A stretch of DNA of 64,000 nucleotides from Tieghemiomyces parasiticus (lineage: Eukaryota; Kickxellomycota; Dimargaritomycetes; Dimargaritales; Dimargaritaceae). Below, piece after piece: positions 37,937-49,585 of this stretch. Position 1 is the first letter of the stretch. Every line of letters starts with the position of its first letter. The stretch lies in assembly GCA_027575765.1 (NCBI GenBank), contig JANBPT010000011.1:79122-143121 (forward strand). The letters run 5' to 3'. The notes beneath the pieces are model-generated. The model worked only from the letters and a program-made list of their open reading frames with translations. It was not told the DNA's origin and searched no databases. The translations under genes and the position numbers were made by a program.

Positions 37937-39312
37937 TTACTCCTTTGCTTCGCTCTGCTCTTGTAGACCAGATAGAATGGTGCGGGCCAAAGTTCGATAG
38001 ACCTGTGCCTCGGGGCCTTTGGGGTGACTGACAGTAATGGGCACACCCTCATCAGCGGCGGTACAGATACCGGCATCCAACGGGATGCGGCCAACCAGTG
38101 GGATCCCCATTCGGTCTGCGGCCTGCTGTCCGCTGTCGGTTCCGAATATATGGGTAGATTGTTCGCATTTGGGGCATACAAAATAACTCATATTCTGCAC
38201 GAGACCCAGGACGGGGATATCGACCTTACGGAACATGTTGACACCGCGGCGCGCGTCCATCAGCGACAGTTCTTGCGGCGTGGTGATGATCAGGGCGCCT
38301 GAAATTAAGAGAAGCGTAGGATGAGTGTGTGTCATTCAGGTTCTTAGTGCGGAAGGTGCTGATAGCAAGCAATACATTTTTTTTGACTTCTGCGGGCGGG
38401 ACCCTTTGCAGCCCCGTTAGGATAATTAGGCACGCATTCGGGTTGGCTGTGAAGAAAACCTACCGGACACGGGTATTAGCTGACCGATGCTGAGCTGCAC
38501 GTCGCCAGTCCCGGGCGGCATGTCGACGACCAAGATGTCGAGGGGGTCCCAGGCCACCTGGTAGAGTAGCTGCTGAACGGCTTTCATAACCTGAAGAGAA
38601 AGGAATGGGTTGGTTGGGATGTAAGCGATATGGAAGAAACCGAGTGCCAAGGGGATTGATAGTTTTTAAAGATTAGCCATTTTCCATTAAAGCGTTTAAA
38701 AGGGGGACAGGAGGGGGCCTTCTGTTCACAATCTATATGCACATGATCCCTTGGCCAAGACAGCACTATCCCATAAAAAAATTCCCCACTTACCATAAGT
38801 CCACGCCACACGACAGGGTCCTCGTTACCGACCAGAAAGCCCATCGACATACACTGGATACCGTAGTTGGTCAGCGGCACGAGCTGACCACCCTCACTGG
38901 ATACTTCGGGCTCACCGCGGAGGTTCATGAGCCGGGGGAGGGACGGGCCAAAGATATCGGCGTCCAGGACACCCACCCGCCGATGCTCCTGTGCCAAAGC
39001 TACGGCCAGATTCACAGCCGTTGTGGACTTGCCAACTCCGCCTTTCCCGGACGACACAAGAAGAACGTGCCGCACGTTGGGTATAGCTCGCTTGGCTGGG
39101 AGGCCACGTTGCATGCGAGGCAAAGTAGGCGCCACGCCGCCGCTTGGTCGGGGTCGAGCCGGGGGAATACCCAGCGGATTGTCGTGGCCGGACCTCCCTA
39201 CCACTGATCGCGTAAAGGGTCGGACATGGGTAGCCGCCGGGGATACGGATCCTAGAAAGAATGGGCGAAGGGTGGTGCATGCGCGCCGGGCGCTCAAATA
39301 AGGGAATGGCAT
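37937..39312 (-). CDS. IND1: Mitochondrial Fe-S scaffold ATPase for complex I (IND1/NUBPL)
   Basis: A Mrp/NBP35-family P-loop ATPase that delivers iron-sulfur clusters to respiratory complex I in the mitochondrial matrix. Exons in coding order: 39312-38794, 38590-38464, 38298-37937, giving 335 residues. Donors are GTAAGT and GTAGGT, and phases match. Residues 1-75 form an Arg-rich, acid-poor leader typical of a mitochondrial presequence, which separates it from the cytosolic NBP35 and CFD1. The deviant Walker A is at about 88-97 ([11 protein letters not shown]). The Switch/Walker B segment [10 protein letters not shown] spans the centre of exon 2. The CxxC that binds the bridging cluster is at 257-260 (CPKC). 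Its presence implies the organism keeps complex I. Repeat copy C lies about 570 bp upstream of the ATG. Confidence 0.94.
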
Positions 39313-40515
39313 GGTGGTTGGTGGATCGCTTGGTCAGACCTCGGAATAGTTCACCCACAGGGCTGCAGGTGCCTCATCAGTAGCGATGTTAGGAGGCCTA
39401 GAGGATCGATAAGTGGTGACGACACTTCAAATGCGCTGTCGGGTGTAAATTACTATAGCCGTTAGCTTAAATTATTGGAAGTCGCAGTTCGCAAACAATG
39501 ATAGTTGGTTACTGGTTCACATGAGCCAGTTCAGACTGTTGAACTACGTTACCCTCCACTTCGTCACAGTTGAGAAATCTGAACCCAGCGGTTTCTACAA
39601 TGCTAGGTTGGGCAAATGTAGGCATCCGGTTGACAATCAACTAGCTCGTCACCTTAAAGTTGCGGAACAGTATGTCAGCTAAGCTCTAAGAGAGGCAGTG
39701 GCAACACACTGACTTGCCTGTTAGCCACGTGGAACTGATATTATCCCAGGAGCTTCTTCGATGATGCATAATAACGGGACTACCATTAGGTTGATTGTGA
39801 TTTTACTAAAAAAGAATACACAATAAGAATAACTGGGCATCAGACGCAGCCGTGTGATTAGGTCAATTGGTGGGGCTATGGGGATTGTCACGCTCTCAAC
39901 TACTGATCCGATCAGCTGTGGCATCTCCACCCCGTTCTCTACCTATATTATATTATTCCATATACTTGTTACCTTTTTCTAGTGACGCCAACCCTCCTGA
40001 TCCGTTAGCCGTCGCTTTCTCCTTGACAGGCGTCTCTGCCTCCATCCTCTTAGGGCCTACCTTCCATCAGTCTTCTTCCTTTATAGACTCGGCAACCTCG
40101 CAGCTACCTTAGTATTCCGCCTGGGCGCCAGCCCCGCCTCTCGCTGTCGTCCCTGGGGTTCCCTCCTAGCCCAAGCCATAGCTGTGACGAAGGATGCAGG
40201 ACATCCTTCCAGTGTAGAAGTCCCTCCGGGGTCGCTACGCAATAAATGGTAGCTGTTCACACGCACGCAACCGCTTTCATCATTCAGCACTTCGTTTGTA
40301 AGTCTTTAGTTCTTTTGGTTATTAACCGTAGTTTCCTCTGAGGTAGTAATTTACCGTACGACAAATTATCTCTCCATTGAATCGATAATACATCGCTCTA
40401 CTGACACAGAAGTAAAATTAATGGGCCCAACTCAACATTCCACGAGAAATACAAGAAATGGTGAAAAGAGTAGCATCCCTACCCTTAATAGGGCCAATGC
40501 ATACTAGCCATCAAA
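39313..40515. other. Intergenic region with repeat copy C
   Basis: Runs from the P450 stop codon to the IND1 start, both genes leftward. It contains repeat copy C (39886-40363). The 570 bp nearest IND1 must include its promoter, but no TATA box was recognised. Confidence 0.55.
39886..40363 (+). repeat. Dispersed repeat, copy C (mosaic)
   Basis: The core 39944-40254 differs from the core of copy D at only four of 311 positions, all in the first 60 bp, yet on both sides the similarity stops abruptly. To the left it reads a different version of the CCGTTCTCTACC segment, and to the right GTTCACACG replaces the TGAATCACC shared by B and D. Flanks beyond that still resemble the family distantly, ending TACGACA. 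The hairpin is at 40189-40209, with AATAAA some 30 bp further on. Located 152 bp past the P450 stop. Confidence 0.85.
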
Positions 40516-42430
40516 CTAGCTTAAAAGTTCTGGCGTACGAGGAGTAAATTTGACTCGGAACTCATTATCCTTGACGTGTAGCATGACGTGCTCGGAGGGT
40601 TCCAAATCGGCAAAGCGGGGCTCAGCGAATTCCCAATGGAAGTGACGGATAAGGTTAGCGATGGTGACATGGATCTCCATTAAGGCGAGGTTGCGACCGA
40701 TACAGGCGCGAGGACCTGATAGGAACGACAGGGTACCCACTTTGCACCCCGGGTCCATTTCGGCTTCAGGAGCCAACCAGCGCTCGGGGACAAACTCCTC
40801 TGGCTGGCTCCACATAAGCGGGGAACGGTTGATGGCGTAGGGCGAGAAGCTGACGGTACAACCCGCGGGGAGGAAGTGTTCACCGGTGGTTAGACCGCCC
40901 TTGGGCACGACGCGGGCGAGGCTGGAAGCGACCGGCGGGTAGACACGAAGACTCTCCTGGATTACGGCGGTGAGGTACGGGAGACGGGCCTTGACGTGGT
41001 CGTACTCAATGATATCCGACTCATTGGCCGCATGGAGCGGGAACTCCGTGAGGACTTCATTGATTACGCGCTCGCCGCAGCTTGGGTGACGGAGGATAGC
41101 GTAGACGGTCCAACAGAGAGCGAGGCTGGTGGTATCGGTTCCGGCCACCATTTGGACGATGGCTTCGCTGGCAACCTGCTCAGTGTTAAGGTTGGCGCCG
41201 GTTTCGGGGTCCTGTGCGTCCAACATGATCTGAAGGACATCTTGGGGGACCTCCACTTTAGGGTCCGAGCGATCCAGAGTAGCTAGGTAGGCCTGGCGCT
41301 CGCGAATTTTGCGAAGGGCCAGGGCCACAACGTTCCGTTTGCTCAAGTAGCCCTGGTGGACCATGGGCAGGTAAGGCACGGGCTTGTCTTTGAGAAAAGA
41401 AAAGGTACGTGTGATAACCATGTAACGCAGCAGGCTGCCGAACCAGCCAAACACCTCGCTGTCATTGTCCTGAATCAGGTTCAGGGACTCGCCGAAAGCT
41501 AAGCGCATGATGACGTCCTACATTAGGGGACAATGAGGGAGAGGAAGAGCGGCAGAGGGTTTCAGTTGGCATCGGTCATTACAGGGGAACTCCGCTGCGA
41601 TACACTATCGAAGATGAATCCAGAGTGGCTAGCGCTTAGCTCCTCGGCCTTATAGCAATACCGGCAACTTACAAAGGTGAGGCCTAAGAACTCGGTGCTG
41701 AGGTTCACGCTAAACGGCTGACCATTTTGGGCCAGTGCATGGAATTTGGCGAGCAAGGGACGGGTCCCGGCCCCAGTGATGGTCTCCTCCATACGGCGTA
41801 GAGTGGGCCAAGTGAAAGCCGGCATGAGCAGGCGCTTGCGCTGGCGGTGGAAGTCCGGGTCGGCGGTGGTGAAAATATTGGGCAGGAGAACTTGAAAGAT
41901 ATCGCGATATTTGGCGGCCGGTTTGCGGTACCGGTGGGTAGAAAGCAGCTCCTTGGCCAGCTTCCCATCGCTGATGCTCACCATGCGAGTCCCCATACGG
42001 ATGACGGGGCCATACTGCAGGTGGCGCTCGTGGATGACCTGATAGTTCTTATCTGAGAAGAGGCGAAAGTAAAAGTCGAAGCTACCCAGTCCGGCAAACC
42101 AGGGCCCGGGGACTTTGGCTGTAGGCGAGAATTTCCACTTGTATAAGGTCTGTTTGGTGGTGAGGGAGGCAGAGTTGGTAGAAAAGATGAGGTAGACGGG
42201 ATTAGTGGCGACTTTTTAGGGAGTCCCGACTAGCCAAAATCCTGTAGCGCAGGCGGCATGGAACGGTGTGCAGTAGAGCATGAGTATCACGCTGGGGAAG
42301 TTAATCAGGGCCATACCGTGAACATCCAGCGGGTGAAAAGGAGGAGGGCGACCCAACGGAATAGGGTCAGCGCGTCGAGGCTCGCGACATCGACGCCGGC
42401 GAGGGAGAGTAGCTTAGTGAAGAGCCCCAT
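40516..42430 (-). CDS. Cytochrome P450 monooxygenase
   Basis: A 530-residue class E P450, a haem-thiolate monooxygenase probably in the endoplasmic reticulum membrane. Exons in coding order: 42430-42317, 42149-41673, 41517-40516; donors GTATGG and GTAAGT, all junctions in phase 0. Residues 17-38 include a hydrophobic anchor-like stretch (LFRWVALLLFTRWMF), followed by a Pro/Gly hinge (TAKVPGPWF) around 47-55. The oxygen-binding I-helix motif AGTDTT is at 322-327, ExxR (ESLR) at 385-388, PERW at 441-444, and the haem loop FLSGPRACIG at 462-471 with ligand Cys469. All essential residues are present, so the enzyme should be active. The substrate and CYP family cannot be told. A TATA box lies about 210 bp upstream, and no biosynthetic cluster surrounds it. 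Exon 1 is the least certain part. Confidence 0.92.
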
Positions 42431-45053
42431 CACGGCGTACGAGTAGGCTCGGAGGGAATTGGTGAAGGGCCTTGGGGGAGGGACTCAACAGGTCCTGTAA
42501 GCGTAGGAACGGTATGTGAGGGAGGCAAGTAGACGAGGACAAACGAAACGGGTCGATCCAGACTCATTCGTGTTAGCAATAGTACCGACCGGGAAAGTTT
42601 CTCAAGGCGGGTCTAAGCACACTGGCTGCAGGGAGGGCTGGTATTTATAGACTTGATTCGAAGGGGTTCCTGTGCATAGACTTGTGGTGCGGGGAATGGT
42701 AAACGAGGCAACTGGTCCGGCTGAAAAGCGGCATATTATACACCATTCGTTTTTACTCCTCCCTTAACCCTTTCTCTCCTCCGGCCAAGTCACGGGCCGC
42801 TTCTCGAGTGTTGAGTGGTCCAAACGAAGCACCGGCCCGTCCCTAGTCTGGGAAAAAAAACCATGTAGCGATACCTGGTCAATTCCACCACTCAAGCTCC
42901 GACCCATGTGAAGATTGAGTCTGCTTCGAGATAGGCGAAGCTCCAGCCCTGGATGTTCCAAGGCTCGACCTTTTCCACCTCCTTGGCCCAGTTAAATCCT
43001 TGCTACTCTATATGTAGGCTAGTGGTGGCAGGGTCACCGTCCCGCCACTTGCCATCGTGGGGCTTACTAGCGGGCAATCAGAAGATCCTGATGGTCTGGG
43101 CAGGAGAAGCGAAGCCGCGCTGTAAGTATCTCGAGAGTAAGTACACCAGTAATATCTGGACCGAGATTGCACTAGGCGGCAACGGCTAGATGTACCAAAG
43201 GGCATTGTTGTCATTTGGCCTAGTGCCGCTTAACTTCCTTCCTGCCTGTGGAAGGGGTCACTATTGAGCATAACGTATAGTTAACTTTGATATATATTTT
43301 CCAACGCCGCCGAAAAAAAAATGTTTTTAAGGTGCGCACTAAACCAACTTGCATTGGCCATACCACCACCTCCACAAACTGTTTCGGTTTGGAAGTGAGA
43401 TGCTCCACGGGCTCTCGCGGCGCATGGGTATTAGCTGTTCTCCTCTGCCGGACAAACCTTGGCGAGGTCCAGGCAGAACTAGAGGACTGCGGAGATATAT
43501 TAGGGTCTCGGCAAGCCAGGAGAGAAAGTAGCACGAATCAGAAGTGGGGTTGATTCTTATGGGCAGCAAATTAGAAATCACTGATCCGGCTCCAGGGTTC
43601 CACGACCACCCTCCACGCCAATCCTTAGTTGGACAGTGCTCGTTGGTGAGACCAAATCATAAGGCATCGAGTAATCCCCGCATGGCTAAAGCCAATCGCC
43701 GGTAATCCCCCCCCCCCCCTCAGCAGCCGTTAACCAAGCAGGGCCAGCTTACACGGAAAGGTCAAAACTGGGGTCTAGCTACCGGCGCCATAGCGGAAGA
43801 TAGGAAGTCAGAACGGTATACGACTCGTATGCTCCTCATTGGTCTATCCTTGGTCGTTATCTGACTACAGTGACCTCACCTTTTTAATATCCGCCGCGCT
43901 CGATACTCTTACCGACATGGGTCTGCTTGCCGGGACCAGTCGTGGGCAGTAATCGAACGTGGCGGGGTTGCCGGTGCTGCTGGTCAATTGCCATGTCGTT
44001 TCCACCGCGACTCGAGACCCCGTCATTGGAATTAGGGCGTACCTGCTTGGCTCAACGTCTACCGCCAAGGTCCGCAGCCACGTCCTAAGCAGTGTGACGG
44101 TTTAGGTTGTAACAGTACCGTCACAAGCTCAATCCGTAGTGCTCAGCCATGCACTCACCATCTGCCTTTCCTAAGGTCCGCTATTCAGCTGGCCTTCTGT
44201 TGTTTAGATCGTAGTTGTCACTAGTACCAATCTATCCGCGGACCTGCCCTGATGTGCCACATTGAGTGGTGGTGGCCGCGGTTATTAACATACTTAAGTT
44301 TGGCAATGGTGCGCCCCTGGCGGCACGGATCCAATTTGGTCTAACTCCTCTACTAACCCATCTCGTTTCGCAACTTGCTTTCCCTTCAGTATCAAAGTTA
44401 CCTATTTAATCTGCTAAAGCTCTCTTCCACTTTGGAGTCCAGACACGAACCGCTAGATTGTCACAAGCAGATTTACAAAAATTGGATTACCCATAGCCAA
44501 CAGCGCTGATGTCTTATCATTAATTAGATGAATGTCTACCACTGGTCGGTTTAGTTCGCCAACCATGGTAGAAGCCTGGTCTAATAAACGGAGGTATGCG
44601 ATAGTTAGATTTTGGGATATATTAGCGGTTCAGTCACTATTGGGGGTCAGAGAAGAGAATCGAGAGTCTGGCGTCATTCTTTAGACTCTGGCCCACTGGT
44701 CATCATCAATAGCAGGTGGGGGCGCGACGGGAAGAGGGGCGTCAGAGGGTCACAGGCTGGTCGTTCACTGCAGCCTTTCACCGGTTCTGCTTTGCCTGGG
44801 TGGACAACCTCCTGGTGACCCAGACCTAGCCGCATTGACTAGACTCGCCACGCTGGCATTTCCCACCTGTCCGACCTGCACGCGTACTCTTCGCTCTGCC
44901 CCATCCTCATCCCCTCTCCCTCAGCCTCGCCTGCACCGAAGGTGTTAACGCGCATTCCACCCCTCTGTACATCTATTATTCGCCTACACTGGCCCATTTC
45001 CACTCTTTATCACATTCCAACTCCCCCACTCTACACACATCCCCGTCACCGCC
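42431..45053. other. Divergent intergenic region between P450 and BAR gene
   Basis: About 2.6 kb between divergent starts. The left end has the P450 TATA box; the last 200 bp before the BAR-gene ATG are pyrimidine-rich, as in other promoters here. A C13-like run lies near 43708. No gene, RNA or repeat copy was recognised. Confidence 0.55.
42642..42649 (-). promoter_or_regulatory. TATA box of the P450 gene
   Basis: Reads TATAAATA on the minus strand, 212 bp upstream of the ATG at 42430. Confidence 0.6.
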
Positions 45054-46451
45054 ATGGATTCCTTTCAGTCCTTTTCGTCCAAGATCAACCCGTTCGCACA
45101 GCGGCTCACCAAGAGCTTCACCCAAGCCAAGCAGGTAGGCGCAGGTCATCCGCAGCAGACTGTGATGAGCAGATGTCCGGCGTACTTCACCTGGATTCAC
45201 TGCGGCCTCGACAGGGATGGAAGGGCGCTCGCGGTCTGTATCGCTTCTTTGAACCGACGGAGCGTGTCAGTAGGCTCTTCTTCCCCGTCGATATCACAGA
45301 GTTAGGGACATCCTTACTTTCACCCGAAATTCGAGCGCTACCCACCGACCAGCCGTCGCCCTCTCCTGCGTACCCGGCAAGTCGGACACTAACTCCGCCA
45401 TAATTTTACAATCTCTGCGCACCGACTATTCATTGCCATTCACGTTTTCCCAGTGGTCCCAAGAGAAGATGGGCACTGCGACGGATGTGACCGAGCTGCC
45501 CAAGGAATACAACGACCTGGAACAGGTAGGACACACACGCACACCAAGCCCTGAGCCATTCCATACCCGTCATCCTCGGGCTCGCCTGGTTGATTTGATC
45601 TGATAAACTCGGCCTTCTTCTTAACCCTATTCTCCCCTTCTATGACTCCGCCCTGCATATTTACGCTTCCTTCTTTACAGCGCTTCGATGCCATCCGCAA
45701 TGTCCAGCAGACGATGCTCCGGTTGAGTAAAACCTACACCTCCGCCCCGCTGAGTTTGGAAGTGAACCAGATTGGCGAGTCCATCTGGGACTTCTCTAAG
45801 ACCGTGAGCGGCCGGATTCAATCCGCTACGATGGGCGGTGAGGAAAGTGGGGCTGGAGCCGCTTCCGGACCCTCCGCATCAGGTGGCCCGCGGTCGCCCA
45901 CGGAAGAGCCCGTGCCCAAGACAGTGTACCACGCCATGGGCCGCAACAGCCTGAAGGGTTCGGAGGAGGTGGGCCTGGAGGAACCTTACGGCGCGGCGCT
46001 GTTTAAATTTGGGTCCATTCAGGAGAAGATTGGCGACTCGAAGCTGCAGTTGGACGATGACGTCCGCTTCAAGTTTTCGGATCCGATCAATAACAGCCTC
46101 AATACGAGCATCGCGCTGGCCCTTAAGGCGCGCAAGAACGTGTACTCGAGCCGCCTGTCGCTGGACGCCACCAAAAACAACCTCAAGAACGCTCGCCCGG
46201 AGCACGCTGACCAGGCCCAGCATGAGATTTTGAAAGCCGAGGACGAGTTTGTCGCCATCGTCGAGGAAGCCATGTCCCTCATGAAGGCCGTCGTTGAATC
46301 TCCCGAACCCCTCCGCCATCTTTCGGAGCTGGTGGCCGCCCAGCTCCGGCACTACAAAGAGTCCTACGAGCTTCTGTCTGAATTGGCCCCCGAGGTCGAC
46401 GAGCTCCAGGCCACCCAAGAGGCCTTGTACCGGAACAGCCAGAACCACTAA
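45054..46451 (+). CDS. GVP36-like BAR-domain protein
   Basis: A 307-residue membrane-curving BAR protein resembling yeast Gvp36 (Golgi vesicle/endocytic traffic, about 326 residues). Exons: 45054-45134, 45454-45525, 45681-46451; donors GTAGGC and GTAGGA, all phase 0. The N-terminus (FSSKINPFAQRLTKSFTQAK) is the amphipathic segment of the family. Exon 2 encodes the hallmark MGTATDVTELPKEYNDLEQ, and exon 3 continues RFDAIRNVQQTMLRLSKTY and then the long helices of the BAR coiled coil. About 80-110 is a Gly/Ser/Pro loop typical of this group. The first intron (319 nt) is the longest placed in the window. The start is fixed by the conserved N-terminus and GCC before the ATG. GRX5 follows on the same strand 643 bp later with no obvious link. 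Confidence 0.9.
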
Positions 46452-47094
46452 GGCCTGTGTTCTTCGTAAACCACAAGGCGATAAATCGGGGTCTCAGTCG
46501 CCAATAATGATTATACCCTGGTCATATTTTGAACCGGGTACCTTTAACAAGGTGTTTATCGGTTTACCCTGGGAGTACTTCCATCACGCTCGCCGTGGAC
46601 CCTCATGCTCGCAATTTTCCTATTTTCTTGTCTTCCTATCTACCTTTTTGCTAATAAATCTGCCCTCGGTGCAGTCATTATCTGTTTATCACGATGTGTC
46701 TACTTCGGATGCTGTGCTCCACACGCCATGGGAGTGCGCATATCAATACCCTCTATCTCAGCTCCCCTCCCCTCACTGGCATTGCATTAACTTTTAGTCC
46801 CAAGTCACGTGAAACCCATCCTGTGGCAGGGATATGATGGTGATGGTGCTTACGTCAGGTCTCACTACAGCCGTGCTACCAGATGAACGTCGAGCGCATC
46901 GCAAGTATTCGCGGGGGCTGACTGTGGGGAGGGGGGCCGGGTCTCTCTCGCTGTCCTTCTCAACCTTGCTCAGCTGTGAATGCTGAACGACGTCCCTTGC
47001 TATTTGCCTCTCCTCCTCCCAACAAGCTTCAATACTTTGACCGTCGGCTACTACCTGACCTTCTCCACTTATTCCTGCGATAGACGTCAACGCC
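46452..47094. other. Intergenic region between BAR gene and GRX5
   Basis: 643 bp on the same strand. It contains an AATAAA near 46651 that may end the BAR-gene transcript and, before the GRX5 ATG, a pyrimidine-rich leader. No other signal was recognised. Confidence 0.5.
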
Positions 47095-48022
47095 ATGAGC
47101 CGGATCTTCAACCTCACCAAGCACGCCGCCCTTCGTACCGGCCCATTCGTGCGCCTGCAGAGCCGTTGGCTGAGCGACGCCACCAAGGCCGCCATTGAAA
47201 AGGTAATTGTGCAGTGAAATGCGCTTCTTGAAAGCCGCCCTGCCACCTGTAGAAAGTAGGCCGCTCCAGCGCGGATGCCATCCTATCCCAACGGCCGTCT
47301 CCTCCCCGCATACATGTGCGCACATTGCTATGGAGCCTAACCTACGGCGCTATTTAAACCCCCTCCCCCCGCACGACAAATCCCGATACAGGAAATTAAA
47401 GGCAACGATGTCTGCGTGTTCATGAAGGGCACGCCCGACGAACCCATGGTAAGTATGAGTCCTGGGTTCAACGGCCGCAGGCTCTATCGTATGTTTTCCG
47501 TACTGCAACCGAGGTAGCTCCTATTCAAGCCTCGCTAACTGACCCCTCCCATTCTGTAATCCTTACCACTTACCTGGTTGCCCCTTGCAGTGTGGGTTCA
47601 GCCGGGCGACCGTGACGATGCTGACCGTACAAGGTAAGTCCCTCATATACTTCCTATGCTGTTGACAATACTGCATGACCTCTCCAAATCTACTACCCTT
47701 CTCACGCTGCCCGCATTTCCCCCTTTTTGCCAACTGTATCCCTAACTCCGACCACACGATGCCAGGCGTCCGAAACTTCAAAGGTGTCAATGTATTGGAG
47801 GACCCGGACCTGCGCAGCGGCATTAAGGAGTATTCTCAGTGGCCCACTATCCCGCAGGTCTACGTGAAGGGCGAGTTCGTTGGCGGCTGCGACATTATGC
47901 TCAACATGCACAAGAGCGGCGAGCTAGAGTCCCTCCTGGTCAAGGAAGGCCTGATTGAGCCCATGACCGAGGCATCTGCCGCCGACCAGTCGATGACGGG
48001 TGATAAGAAGGGAAGCAGCTAA
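47095..48022 (+). CDS. GRX5: Mitochondrial monothiol glutaredoxin (GRX5)
   Basis: A 154-residue CGFS-type glutaredoxin that carries [2Fe-2S] clusters from the scaffold to late acceptors in the mitochondrial matrix. Exons: 47095-47202, 47392-47448, 47591-47633, 47766-48022; donors GTAATT, GTAAGT and GTAAGT. Residues 1-27 form an Arg-rich presequence without acidic residues before [11 protein letters not shown]. The substrate loop KGTPDEPM ends exon 2, and the active-site CGFS (56-59) opens exon 3, so an intron falls exactly in front of the catalytic cysteine. The [19 protein letters not shown] block (glutathione binding, TIP cis-proline, GG-C-D) is complete in exon 4. The last 20 residues are a poorly conserved tail. 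Two internal exons are only 57 and 43 nt. Together with IND1 it is the second iron-sulfur gene in the window. Confidence 0.95.
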
Positions 48023-49585
48023 ACCTGTGTGATTTGCTCCTACTAAACTATTCTTGACGAAGGGTATGACCGTGAAGCTTGGGAGAGTGACTTGTTGATA
48101 AGTCTTTGGCGACTAATGTAAAGGGCCTGGATATAACTGGATATATTTTGCAAAGGCAGAGGTCCTACGTCACCATTTTCCCATACTGCAGGGAACTAAC
48201 TGCCACGGGGTAAATACGTTATGCTTTGCTTGCCTTAATTAGATAAAAAAGATGAACTCATGTATGGGCCCCATTAAGCCCTTACTACTACCTACAAGTG
48301 GGGTTATTAACAGCCTCCAGTAGAGTCTTTTCGATCTGAGTGGTAATTGTTGGCTGTAAATGGACTCTCATCCTCCTTACAATGCTGCACAACCGTCTAT
48401 TTCTCTACTTATATTATATTATTCCATGTACCTGTTACCCTTTTCTAGTGACGCCAACTCTCCTGATCCGTTAGCCGTCGCTTTCTCCTTGACAGGCGTC
48501 TCTGCCTCCATCCTCTTAGGGCCTACCTTCCATCAGTCTTCTTCCTTTATAGACTCGGCAACCTCGCAGCTACCTTAGTATTCCGCCTGGGCGCCAGCCC
48601 CGCCTCTCGCTGTCGTCCCTGGGGTTCCCTCCTAGCCCAAGCCATAGCTGTGACGAAGGATGCAGGACATCCTTCCAGTGTAGAAGTCCCTCCGGGGTCG
48701 CTACGCAATAAATGGTAGCTTGAATCACCAACAACCAGTTTTCGACATGACCCTTCAGTTCATTTGTAGGTTCTTTTCGTTGATAAGTCTTTAGTATGCT
48801 TGGCTACTAGGCGTAGTTTTCCTCTGGGGAAGTTACCCCTACGACAGGGATTGAGAGAGGCCAGTGTCGTAGCCTAAAACCCCACCTCCTGATTCGTATC
48901 GTAAGCGAGGCCAACTGGCTGCCTCTCCGTCCCTGGCACTGCCACCCAACTTTGGTAGTTACGCCTTACAGCGGTTGATTTATGGAAGGTCTATCTTCCT
49001 GTTCCCACAGTGGCCTCACCCTCTCCTCGCCTTGATTATCCAAACCGGGTGCCGCCATCTATTCTTTTAGGACTTTTTCTACATCACTAATGATTCAATG
49101 GCTACTTGTCGTCTCTCCTATACCTATTGGCACCCTGGCCCGCATATACTGTTGTCTAAGCATAGATGACCTCCCGGTTGCCCCTCAATAAAATGACAAT
49201 TATAACTTAAACCATCACCCCCCCCAGTTCACATTTGTGTCTACACAGTTAGGTTTCCTTTATTCGTAAGCTTGGAACTACCACTACCATATAACTGGCA
49301 ACGACAGCCAGTTGTAGATGTAAGACTAACTACATAACTTGTTGATTAATGCACATCTGCCTAGGTCAGCGATGGCATAAAGAAAATATTCAAGCAACAA
49401 TTTACTAGATGTTAAAAATATATGATACCAAATGAGTGTAGGCTGGCCTTGGAATATAAACGTAGCTTCGGCGTAATGAAATGTACAGCGTGTCATAATG
49501 GATTAAGGAAATCGGAGGTAGTAATACAGGGTAAACAAGTTAGTGAGGTGATCTTGGTTAAGGACGCTCACATCGCAAGCTGCTT
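48023..49585. other. Convergent intergenic region with repeat copy D
   Basis: Between the 3' ends of GRX5 and an orphan gene. It holds repeat copy D. The next 400 bp (to about 49330) begin with a segment faintly like the repeat's opening and contain CAATAAAAT, so an older, very decayed copy may follow directly; this is too weak to call. Confidence 0.5.
48380..48846 (+). repeat. Dispersed repeat, copy D
   Basis: Almost identical to copy B over the 311-bp core (48410-48720) and onward through the 3' part to about 48835, but in the opposite orientation. The hairpin is at 48655-48675, AATAAA near 48708-48713 and the end reads CCCTACGACA. The 5' boundary is uncertain because the first 30 bp differ from other copies. 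Lies 357 bp past the GRX5 stop, in a convergent interval. Confidence 0.85.

Noticed and set aside
39867..40112. Frame of about 60 shared codons in repeat copies B, C and D
   Set aside because: The three copies are nearly identical DNA, so shared frame is not evidence. In diverged copy E the same stretch is frameshifted and stopped, so the frame is not under selection.
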